Shown here piece by piece: positions 49,194 through 56,580 of a stretch of 56,580 nucleotides of DNA. The notes beneath the pieces are model-generated. The model made no database searches, was not told the origin of the DNA, and worked only from the letters and a program-made list of their open reading frames with translations. A program made the translations under genes and the position numbers. Origin of the DNA: UBA7328 sp002471345 (lineage in GTDB: Bacteria; Bacteroidota; Bacteroidia; Chitinophagales; Saprospiraceae); the NCBI GenBank assembly GCA_964011275.1, contig CAXGOB010000026.1, positions 1 to 56,580 of the forward strand, read 5' to 3'. Each line of letters opens with the position of its first letter. The first letter of the stretch is position 1.

Positions 49194-50174
49194 GTCAAAT
49201 GATTGGTTCTCTTGTGCAGCTCTTGACACTAAAATTTGATATTCCTCAGGTGTAAGTCCATCCAAAACATAATCAATCGGATTAACAGCTTGATCTTTTA
49301 GCCTTACTTCATAGTGAAGATGCGGAGCTGTAGATGTTCCTGAACTTCCAATAGTGCCTATTCTTTGACCTTTTTTGACTCTTTGACCTTTTGTTACCTC
49401 TACATCTTGAAGATGTCCATATAGAGTCTCAAATCCATGACCATGGTCTATTACTATGTTTTTACCGTATCCAGTACGTTTATTTTGAACTCTTACCACT
49501 ACTCCGTTTCCCGTAGATTGGATTGGAGTTCCTCTTGGTGCAGTAAAATCTATTCCTTTGTGAAATTTTTTGACTTTATGAACTGGATGAATTCTCCAAC
49601 CAAATCCTGACAGATACCTTATTCTTCTTTTTAGTTTTTCTTCTTGTACTGGTTTGATAGAAGGTATTGATGCTAGCTTTTCTTCATGCTTGATCGAAAG
49701 CGACATGATCGTATCCAGAGATTTTTTCTGAATATTAATTTTTCTTTTAAGTCTTTCAGCCTTTTCAACAAGTTCCGATAATACTTCATTAGCAGACTTC
49801 GTATTCACTAATTGAATGATATTCTCCCTTCCACCTGTTCCGCCTTCCCAGACGGCAGCATCAACAGGATCTAAACCAAAAATTACTCTATGCACATTAG
49901 CATCTTTATCCTGAAGAACATCAATTTCTGTATGCAAATCTTGGTATTCATCTGACAATTGAGAGAGATGATATTGCATTTGAACAATTTCCTTGTCCAA
50001 TGACTTTTCCTTCACGGTAGGGAAAAAATGGGAAAGGGTAAGAGATATTATTAATGATGTAAAAATTAGAGAGGATATAATTCCGAAGCTCTTGGCAACT
50101 CTTTCTTTTAATGTAATCTCAACTTGCTCATATTGTAGAGTTTGCTCATTAAATACGTACTTCAGTTTTTTCAT
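49191..50174 (-). CDS. M23 family metallopeptidase (cell-wall endopeptidase)
   Basis: A 327-residue membrane-anchored protein: a transmembrane segment at about 28-50, a coiled-coil stretch (about 60-175), then a LytM/M23 domain with zinc residues in HKGIDFTAPRGTPI, GHGFETLYGHL and HLHYEVRLKDQAVNP. All zinc ligands (H...D...HxH) are present, so it should be an active peptidoglycan DD-endopeptidase, probably for wall growth or division. It is divergent from alaS across 243 bases. Confidence 0.9.
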   Translation of the reverse strand: MKKLKYVFNEQTLQYEQVEITLKERVAKSFGIISSLIFTSLIISLTLSHFFPTVKEKSLDKEIVQMQYHLSQLSDEYQDLHTEIDVLQDKDANVHRVIFGLDPVDAAVWEGGTGGRENIIQLVNTKSANEVLSELVEKAERLKRKINIQKKSLDTIMSLSIKHEEKLASIPSIKPVQEEKLKRRIRYLSGFGWRIHPVHKVKKFHKGIDFTAPRGTPIQSTGNGVVVRVQNKRTGYGKNIVIDHGHGFETLYGHLQDVEVTKGQRVKKGQRIGTIGSSGTSTAPHLHYEVRLKDQAVNPIDYVLDGLTPEEYQILVSRAAQENQSFD

Positions 50175-50196
50175 CTTCTCAGTAATCGGTATATAC

Positions 50197-50204
50197 TATA
50201 TTTG
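50197..50204 (+). promoter_or_regulatory. Candidate -7 element (TATATTTG) upstream of alaS
   Basis: A perfect TAnnTTTG match just upstream of the divergent peptidase gene. If used it would give alaS a leader of about 210 bases. The region 50175-50417 otherwise holds AT-rich sequence with no gene. Confidence 0.3.
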
Positions 50205-50417
50205 CATCCTTTAAAATGGGAGGTGGTTTTGGATGACGGACAAATTTAACATTTATATTCGTTTCATGACCAAATTTGTTGCCAAATTTTAAAAATAATT
50301 TATTTTATTGTTCTCTATGTAATATATTGAAAATCAGCGATTTATATTTTACGAATGATTGCTAAACTTTGCTGATGTATTATATAGTTCTAGAATTAAC
50401 GACATAATTAGTTATAG

Positions 50418-53033
50418 ATGAACTCGACAGAAATAAGAAATACATTTTTTAGTTTTTTTGAGTCTAAAGGACACAAGATTGTGCCTTCTGCACCAATAGT
50501 AAACAAGCAGGACCCCACACTGATGTTTACAAATGCAGGAATGAATCAATTCAAAGATTATTTTCTTGGAAACAAAACCCCAGATGTTAAAAGACTAGCA
50601 GACAGTCAGAAGTGTCTTAGAGTAAGTGGTAAGCACAATGATTTGGAAGAAGTAGGAATTGATTCTTATCACCACACCATGTTTGAGATGTTAGGCAATT
50701 GGAGCATTGGTGACTATTTTAAAGAGGAGGCTATTTCTTGGGCATGGGAATTACTTACAGATGTTTATGGACTACCTAAGGACAGGCTATATGTTTCTGT
50801 TTTTGAAGGTGATGATAAAGAAGGCTTAGAAAGAGATAATGAAGCTGCCGGATTTTGGAAAAAATATGTATCTGAAGATCGAATTTTATATTTTGATAGA
50901 AAAGATAATTTCTGGGAAATGGGTGAGCAAGGGCCCTGTGGACCATGTTCAGAAATCCATGTAGACCTGAGATCTAGTGAGGACATCGCAAAAGCTCCTG
51001 GTAAAGATTTGGTTAATGCCGATCATCCATTGGTAGTGGAGATTTGGAACCTTGTATTTATTCAGTTTAACAGAAAAGCAGATGGAAGTTTAGAAAATCT
51101 TCCAGAGAAGCATGTGGATACGGGGATGGGATTTGAGAGATTGTGTATGGCTCTTCAACAAAAACAATCTAATTATGCCACTGATATCTTTATGCAATTT
51201 ATCAATCACCTTGAGAAAGAATTAGGAATAAAATATACTGCAGATTATTCAATAGATAACAAATCAGACATCGCATTTCGAGTATTAGTTGATCATATTC
51301 GAGCAGTGAGTTTTACTATTGCTGATGGAGAACTTCCTAGCAACACAGGTGCTGGATATGTAATACGTAGAATACTGAGAAGAGCGGTGAGATATTACTA
51401 TACTTTTTTAGAAAGGAAGGAGCCTTTACTCCATACTTTGGTACCTGGATTAGCAGCATATTTTAAAGGTGTTTTTCCTGAATTAGATGCTCAAAAGGAT
51501 TTTATTGAGAAGATTGTTTTAGAAGAAGAGAAATCCTTTCTTAGAACTTTAGCTGGTGGACTGAAAAGGTTAGATGTATTAGTGCAAAAAGGCGAAGAGA
51601 TCAATGGAAATGCAGCATTTGAATTGTATGATACCTATGGGTTCCCAATTGATTTGACTAGGCTCATTGCATCTGAGAATGGCTTATTTGTAAATGAATC
51701 TCAATTCGAGAACGCACTTGCTGAACAGAAAGAAAGATCCAGAGCTGATGCCAAAAAAGAGTCAGGAGATTGGATAGAAGTGAATAAAGGTCAAGTTCAG
51801 TTTATTGGATATGATAATCTAGAGAGTTCTTCATCACATATAATTAAATATAGGACCGTATCCACAAAAGGAAAAGATCAGTATCATCTGGTTTTAGATA
51901 AGACGCCTTTTTATGGGGAGAGCGGTGGACAAGTTGGAGATATTGGAGAAATTAAATGTGGTGATCAGATTATTAATGTTTATGATACTCAGAAAGAGAA
52001 TGAACTGATTATTCATTATGTAAATGAATTACCAAATTCATTTGAAGGTAGCTGTATTGCTTCTGTGACAGCCACTCGAAGATCTCTCGTTGAAAACAAT
52101 CATACTGCTACTCATTTGCTCCATGCTGCACTTAGACAAGTGCTTGGAGATCATGTGGCGCAGAAAGGATCATTGGTGAATGAAAAGTACCTGAGATTTG
52201 ACTTTTCGCATTTTGAAAAAATATCAGAATCTGATTTAAAATCTATTGAGAGAATAGTGAATATAAAAATAAGGGAAAATATAGCTCTAGATGAATCTCG
52301 AAATATGCCGATTGAAGAGGCTAAAAAGTCTGGTGCTATGATGCTCTTTGGCGAGAAATATGGTGATTTTGTAAGAATGATCACTTTTGATTCTACATAT
52401 TCAGTGGAGTTGTGTGGAGGATGCCATGTCAGATCTACAGGGTCTATTGGACTATTTAAAATTAGATCAGAATCAGCTATAGCAGCAGGAGTGAGGAGGA
52501 TAGAAGCATTGACTTCTAATGGAGCTGAAACATTTATTAATGATCAGATTTCAGTTTTAGATGAAATTAAGTCCCTCTTTAAAAATCCGACAAACCCATT
52601 GCGAAATGTCTCAGAACTGATAGATCAGAATAAATCTTTGAGCAAAGAAATAGAAGAACTTAAATCAGCAAGTGCCGGAGACCTTCAAAAAGATTTACTA
52701 AATAATTTTGAAATTAGAAATGGGGTAAATGTTCTTGTTAAAAAATTAATAGGAGTCGATGCAAAATCTGCAAAAACTATTGCTTACAACCTCGAGAAGC
52801 AAAAGGGTAGTGCTGTTATTCTATTTGGATTAGACAATGGCGAAAAAGCGAATTTGATGCTTACAATAAGTCAAGATTTAGTAACGGACAAATTAGATGC
52901 TGGTAAGATTATTAAATCTATATCTTCTCATATTCAAGGCGGCGGTGGAGGCCAATCCTTTTTTGCTACAGCGGGAGGAAAAAAAGCATCGGGAATAGAT
53001 ACTGCATTGAGTGCCTTGGATGAGTTTTTGTAG
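50418..53033 (+). CDS. alaS: Alanyl-tRNA synthetase
   Basis: An 871-residue class II synthetase charging tRNA-Ala. The N-terminal catalytic domain begins STEIRNTFFSFFESKGHKIVPSAP and contains FTNAGMNQFKDYFLG and DTGMGFERL. The editing domain has the zinc ligands HTATHLLHAAL and CGGCHVRSTG. The C-terminal Ala domain ends in IQGGGGGQSFFATAGGKK. Length and domain order are standard and complete. Confidence 0.96.
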   Translation: MNSTEIRNTFFSFFESKGHKIVPSAPIVNKQDPTLMFTNAGMNQFKDYFLGNKTPDVKRLADSQKCLRVSGKHNDLEEVGIDSYHHTMFEMLGNWSIGDYFKEEAISWAWELLTDVYGLPKDRLYVSVFEGDDKEGLERDNEAAGFWKKYVSEDRILYFDRKDNFWEMGEQGPCGPCSEIHVDLRSSEDIAKAPGKDLVNADHPLVVEIWNLVFIQFNRKADGSLENLPEKHVDTGMGFERLCMALQQKQSNYATDIFMQFINHLEKELGIKYTADYSIDNKSDIAFRVLVDHIRAVSFTIADGELPSNTGAGYVIRRILRRAVRYYYTFLERKEPLLHTLVPGLAAYFKGVFPELDAQKDFIEKIVLEEEKSFLRTLAGGLKRLDVLVQKGEEINGNAAFELYDTYGFPIDLTRLIASENGLFVNESQFENALAEQKERSRADAKKESGDWIEVNKGQVQFIGYDNLESSSSHIIKYRTVSTKGKDQYHLVLDKTPFYGESGGQVGDIGEIKCGDQIINVYDTQKENELIIHYVNELPNSFEGSCIASVTATRRSLVENNHTATHLLHAALRQVLGDHVAQKGSLVNEKYLRFDFSHFEKISESDLKSIERIVNIKIRENIALDESRNMPIEEAKKSGAMMLFGEKYGDFVRMITFDSTYSVELCGGCHVRSTGSIGLFKIRSESAIAAGVRRIEALTSNGAETFINDQISVLDEIKSLFKNPTNPLRNVSELIDQNKSLSKEIEELKSASAGDLQKDLLNNFEIRNGVNVLVKKLIGVDAKSAKTIAYNLEKQKGSAVILFGLDNGEKANLMLTISQDLVTDKLDAGKIIKSISSHIQGGGGGQSFFATAGGKKASGIDTALSALDEFL

Positions 53034-53170
53034 GTCTCAACATTGTAATTCAACGAATTAGGAATTTTCAATATGAGCTAAGAAATATAAGGTTTCCATT
53101 TTCAATAACTCTTAGAGGAGCCTAAAACTAGAAGTCATTCATTTTGCAATTTGAGATGAGGAATGAAATA

Positions 53171-53202
53171 TTGACTTTCAAAGCCAATTTCCATTAACTT
53201 TA
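53171..53202 (+). promoter_or_regulatory. Candidate promoter (TTG-N21-TAACTTTA) of the HYC_CC_PP gene
   Basis: TTG at 53171-53173 and TAACTTTA at 53195-53202 are 21 bases apart, close to the Bacteroidota -33/-7 layout, with one mismatch in the -7. The ATG follows at 53210, so the leader would be only a few bases. Confidence 0.45.
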
Positions 53203-53209
53203 TGCATTC

Positions 53210-53644
53210 ATGATCGAGTATAAAACTCCATATCGTATCATAAGTCTGATATTAGCCAGTCTAATAATCTTAACTAGTTTTAATTATTCAGTTAATCTTC
53301 ATTATTGCCAGAACAGTTTGGCAGGAATAAGTTTATTTAAAACAACAACAAGCTGCGCTAAGGATTCTAAATCATTATGTGCTTCAAAGGCAAAAGCTCA
53401 ATCTTCTGATGATAAGAAAAATTGTTGTCACAACGAGAAAGTACAAATAGAAGATCTTGATGTTGATTATACTTCATCAATGGTTGTGGAATTTGTTGAT
53501 ATAGTATTTTCACATCACACCCCCTCCGACGTAACACCTCTACTTCAAGATTTCTCTCCAGAGTTTAAATCTTATACTTCTTACAAGCCACCTCCATTAC
53601 CCGACATAGGGTTTCAGATACTTTACCAGGCATTTCTTATTTGA
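53210..53644 (+). CDS. HYC_CC_PP family protein
   Basis: A 144-residue exported or membrane-anchored protein with an N-terminal hydrophobic segment (about 8-28). The family name motifs are all present: HYC (31-33), CC (72-73, in KNCCHNEK) and PPPLPD near the C-terminus. Extra cysteines and histidines suggest metal binding. Such proteins often lie beside CusA-type metal efflux genes, and here a CusA gene begins 152 bases downstream. A copper or silver handling role is likely but not proven. Confidence 0.85.
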   Translation: MIEYKTPYRIISLILASLIILTSFNYSVNLHYCQNSLAGISLFKTTTSCAKDSKSLCASKAKAQSSDDKKNCCHNEKVQIEDLDVDYTSSMVVEFVDIVFSHHTPSDVTPLLQDFSPEFKSYTSYKPPPLPDIGFQILYQAFLI

Positions 53645-53796
53645 TTAAATCATAGGTTTAATACTGCTATATCCGTGTTGATCTAGCAGCATTTATCTTT
53701 TAGTTATTTGCTAAAAGTTAGCTGTTCTAAAATCCTATTTACTTAGTGACTTTAGTGCTAGATAATATAGTTATTGACTTATGATTAATTCAAAAT

Positions 53797-56580
53797 ATGA
53801 TAAATAATATCGTAAAATTCTTCTTAGAGAATAAGCTCATTACTTGGCTGTTTCTATTACTTGTTGTTGGATGGGGATTAGTAACTGCACCATTCGATTA
53901 TAATATAGACTGGTTACCTCGTGATCCTGTATCTGTTGATGCCATTCCTGACATTGGCGAAAATCAACAAATAGTTTTTACCAAATGGATTGGCAGATCT
54001 CCTCAAGATGTAGAGGACCAAATTACCTATCCACTGACTTCTTCGCTGCTGGGAATTCCTGGGGTCAAGAGTGTACGTAGCAATTCTATGTTCGGCTTTT
54101 CGAGCATCTATTTAATTTTTAATGATGATGTTGAGTTTTATTGGAGTCGAAGTAGAATTTTGGAAAAACTCAATTCACTTCCGGCATCTCTTTTACCTGA
54201 TGGTGTGAACCCTACTCTTGGGCCAGATGCTACCGCATTAGGCCAGATCTATTGGTATACTCTTGAAGGTAGAAATGAAGAAGGAGAACCCACAGGGGGT
54301 TGGGATCCTCAAGAGCTAAGATCTATTCAGGATTTTTATGTCCAGTATGGCCTTATGTCTGCAGAAGGAGTTTCTGAAGTGGCCTCGATAGGAGGATTCA
54401 CAAAAGAATATCGAGTAGACGTGGACCCTAACTTGTTGAAATCAAAAGGCTTGTCTCTTTCTGATGTGATGAAAGCCATAAAAGGGAGTAATATAGATGT
54501 AGGCGCTCAGACAATAGAGATCAATCAAGTCGAATATTTTGTAAGAGGTCTAGGATATGTAAAATCCATTTCTGATATAGAAGAGAGTATAATTACTGCT
54601 AGAAACAATATACCTGTTACTATAGGAGATATAGCTAAAGTTTACTTAGGTCCAAGTACTCGTAGAGGAATCTTAGACAAGTCTGGTGCAGAGGCAGTAG
54701 GTGGAGTTGTAGTGGCACGATATGGGGCCAATCCTTTGGCAGTTATTAATAATGTCAAGGACAAAATAGATCTTTTAGGACCTGGATTACCCATGAAAAC
54801 ACTCTCAGATGGTACTGTTTCTCAAGTAACGATTGTACCTTTTTATGATAGAACACAACTCATTAACGAAACCATTGGTACTCTAGAAGAAGCACTTACT
54901 CTAGAGATTCTTATCACTATCATAGTTGTGATCTTACTACTCTTTAATCTCAAATCTTCACTATTAGTTGCGGGGACATTACCCATTGCGGTATTGATGT
55001 GCTTTATAGCAATGAGGTATCTAGGTGTGGATGCTAATATTGTAGCCTTATCAGGAATAGCCATTGCCATAGGCACCATGGTAGATATGGGAATAGTTCT
55101 TACCGAAAGTATTCTAGACCGCAAGACTAAAATGGGTGAGAGTGAGAGTCTTATGATTACGGTCTATGAAGCTACCACTGAAGTAGGGAGTGCGGTATTG
55201 ACAGCTGTGGCCACTACAGTTGTAAGTTTCCTTCCTGTATTTGCCATGGAGGCCGCAGAAGGAAAACTATTCAGACCATTAGCATATACTAAGACATTTG
55301 CACTAGTTGCTGCAGTCATTGTTGCCCTATGTTTTATTCCTCCACTTGCCCATAGCCTTTTTAGTATAAAATGGGATAAGAAAAAAGTAGGACTTGGAGC
55401 TAATATTTTAGTGCTTCTCGCATCTACTTTTGCATTTTTCTATATAGGAAATGCTTTTATTTTAATTATCTCTTTAGTTGCTTTTTTAGGGATATTTCAA
55501 AGGTCAATCGACCTATATTTTCCCAAAAGGAGTCGAACTTTTTTGATAGCGTCCAATGTTTCTTATGCCATAATCATAGCCGTCATTTTAACACAGATAT
55601 GGATGCCGTTAGGGGTGAATAAGTCTCTATTTTCTAATAGCTTTTTTGTCATTTCTATCGTTGCAGTTTTACTCTGTTTTTTCTGGATTGTCATACACTT
55701 TTATGAATCAATATTGAGATTCCTATTGCGAGTGAAAATCTTGTTTTTACTCCTAGTAGGCTTTATCTTATTCAGTGGGATTCAGATATATCAGAATACT
55801 GGACAAGAGTTTATGCCATCTTTAAATGAAGGATCCTTTCTACTAATGCCTACATCAATGCCACATAGCGGAATGGCAGAAAACCAGAAAAACCTAAGAC
55901 TCCTAGATATGGCAGTGACGGCTATTCCTGAAGTAGAATCTGTAGTAGGTAAAGCCGGAAGAGTGAATAGTGCTTTAGATCCAGCACCTATGTCCATGTA
56001 TGAAAATGTAATCAATTATAAATCTGAATATATCACTGATGATGATGGCCATCGATTGAGATTTCGATTTGATCAAGGTGAATATGTCTATGACGAAAAT
56101 GGTGATCTCATACCAGATGATACCGGTAGATATTATAGACAGTGGCGTGACGAAATACAAAGCCCAGATGATATTTGGGATGAAATAGTGAAAGCCACTC
56201 GTCTTCCAGGAGTCACATCTGCTCCTAAGCTTCAGCCGATAGAAACCAGGCTTGTAATGCTCCAGACAGGTATGAGAGCTCCAATGGGCATAAAAGTTAA
56301 AGGTCAAAGTTTAGCGGAAATTGAAAGTACGGGTCTACATCTTGAAAGACATTTAAAAGATGTGGAGGGAGTTAAAGATGCGGCAGTATTTGCAGAAAGG
56401 ATAGTAGGAAAACCGTACTTGCTGATAGATATAGACAGGTCTAAGATAAATAGGTATGGACTCAAAATAGAGACTGTTCAGCAGCAGATTCAAGCTACCA
56501 TTGGTGGAATGAACATGACGACTACAGTAGAAGGTAGGGAGCGGTATCCTATTAGAATCAGGTACCCTTTGGATCACAGA
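53797..56580 (+). CDS. CusA/CzcA family heavy-metal RND efflux pump (3' end outside window)
   Basis: The first 928 codons, open to the window edge, of an inner-membrane RND pump that exports Cu/Ag or Co/Zn/Cd ions. N-terminal MINNIVKFFLENKLITW precedes helix 1. VSVDAIPDIGENQQIVFTKW, GVSEVASIGGFTKEY, and GIAIAIGTMVDMGIVLTES with the helix-4 Asp are standard. An insert of about 110 residues with extra hydrophobic segments (from about residue 528) lies before GQEFMPSLNEGSFLLMPTSMPHSG. The acidic DDDGHRLRFRFDQGEYVYDENG region is found in the long Bacteroidota CusA form. The ATG is 152 bases after the HYC_CC_PP gene. Confidence 0.92.
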   Translation, partial: MINNIVKFFLENKLITWLFLLLVVGWGLVTAPFDYNIDWLPRDPVSVDAIPDIGENQQIVFTKWIGRSPQDVEDQITYPLTSSLLGIPGVKSVRSNSMFGFSSIYLIFNDDVEFYWSRSRILEKLNSLPASLLPDGVNPTLGPDATALGQIYWYTLEGRNEEGEPTGGWDPQELRSIQDFYVQYGLMSAEGVSEVASIGGFTKEYRVDVDPNLLKSKGLSLSDVMKAIKGSNIDVGAQTIEINQVEYFVRGLGYVKSISDIEESIITARNNIPVTIGDIAKVYLGPSTRRGILDKSGAEAVGGVVVARYGANPLAVINNVKDKIDLLGPGLPMKTLSDGTVSQVTIVPFYDRTQLINETIGTLEEALTLEILITIIVVILLLFNLKSSLLVAGTLPIAVLMCFIAMRYLGVDANIVALSGIAIAIGTMVDMGIVLTESILDRKTKMGESESLMITVYEATTEVGSAVLTAVATTVVSFLPVFAMEAAEGKLFRPLAYTKTFALVAAVIVALCFIPPLAHSLFSIKWDKKKVGLGANILVLLASTFAFFYIGNAFILIISLVAFLGIFQRSIDLYFPKRSRTFLIASNVSYAIIIAVILTQIWMPLGVNKSLFSNSFFVISIVAVLLCFFWIVIHFYESILRFLLRVKILFLLLVGFILFSGIQIYQNTGQEFMPSLNEGSFLLMPTSMPHSGMAENQKNLRLLDMAVTAIPEVESVVGKAGRVNSALDPAPMSMYENVINYKSEYITDDDGHRLRFRFDQGEYVYDENGDLIPDDTGRYYRQWRDEIQSPDDIWDEIVKATRLPGVTSAPKLQPIETRLVMLQTGMRAPMGIKVKGQSLAEIESTGLHLERHLKDVEGVKDAAVFAERIVGKPYLLIDIDRSKINRYGLKIETVQQQIQATIGGMNMTTTVEGRERYPIRIRYPLDHR

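Noticed and set aside
1..56580. CRISPR arrays, insertion sequences, phage genes or integrase sites
   Set aside because: No regularly spaced repeats, transposase-like proteins or integrases were seen. The tRNA at the start has no neighbouring integrase or duplicated 3' end.

Overview
The window is about 56.6 kb of AT-rich DNA from a member of the Bacteroidota. This is supported by a LpxC-FabZ fusion, TonB-dependent receptors with carboxypeptidase-regulatory N-terminal domains, a type IX secretion (T9SS) sorting domain, DUF4249, DUF3667 and HYC_CC_PP families, and several TAnnTTTG-type -7 promoter elements. The order cannot be fixed from sequence alone; a marine Cytophagales- or Saprospiria-like bacterium would fit. 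No insertion sequence, prophage, CRISPR array or rRNA was seen, and gene density is high. The only gene-free stretch over 300 bases is about 94-513.

Layout. 1-93: 3' part of tRNA-Lys(UUU) and its terminator. 514-4577: menB and a methionine-type aminotransferase on the minus strand, then ribBA and an omega-amidase on the plus strand. 4646-10270: an exported PPP-type phosphatase, a ThuA-like protein, HMG-CoA lyase, a sugar porter and an SdiA-regulated-like lipoprotein. 10440-12918: a tightly overlapping trio of an SDR, a DUF1295 protein and a steroid 5-alpha-reductase homologue. 12973-16879: a TonB receptor divergent from a T9SS cargo protein. 16886-19257: a phosphatidylcholine synthase divergent from a transporter very like the animal choline transporter CHT1. 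19291-22493: free-methionine sulfoxide reductase, a Tat-exported Gfo/Idh/MocA oxidoreductase and a D-2-hydroxyacid dehydrogenase. 22638-25464: an operon of a class II aldolase-like protein, an esterase and a cytoplasmic reductive-dehalogenase-family protein. 25454-32516: a membrane LytTR regulator, a very short ExbB-like protein, a PSCyt1/PSCyt2/LamG/PSD1 protein with its DUF1501 partner, and a lipoprotein. 32532-37020: a MEST-like hydrolase, an amidohydrolase, a dimethylargininase-like protein and a saccharopine-dehydrogenase-like protein. 37029-42462: a TonB receptor-DUF4249-macroglobulin-like operon. 42628-46513: lpxD, lpxC-fabZ, lpxA and an ABC ATPase. 46535-53033: gatB, a DUF3667 protein, an M23 peptidase and alaS. 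53210-56580: a HYC_CC_PP protein and a CusA-type metal efflux pump that runs off the window.

The three most interesting modules are: the CHT1-like transporter with phosphatidylcholine synthase (choline uptake feeding phosphatidylcholine synthesis); the SDR/DUF1295/5-alpha-reductase trio (possible steroid, sterol or enone-lipid reduction); and the dehalogenase-like protein, which has no Tat signal and sits in a catabolic-looking operon. RibBA is also notable because its GTP cyclohydrolase II half has lost the zinc and catalytic residues. All functions are inferred by reading the sequence against remembered family motifs; no database search was run.
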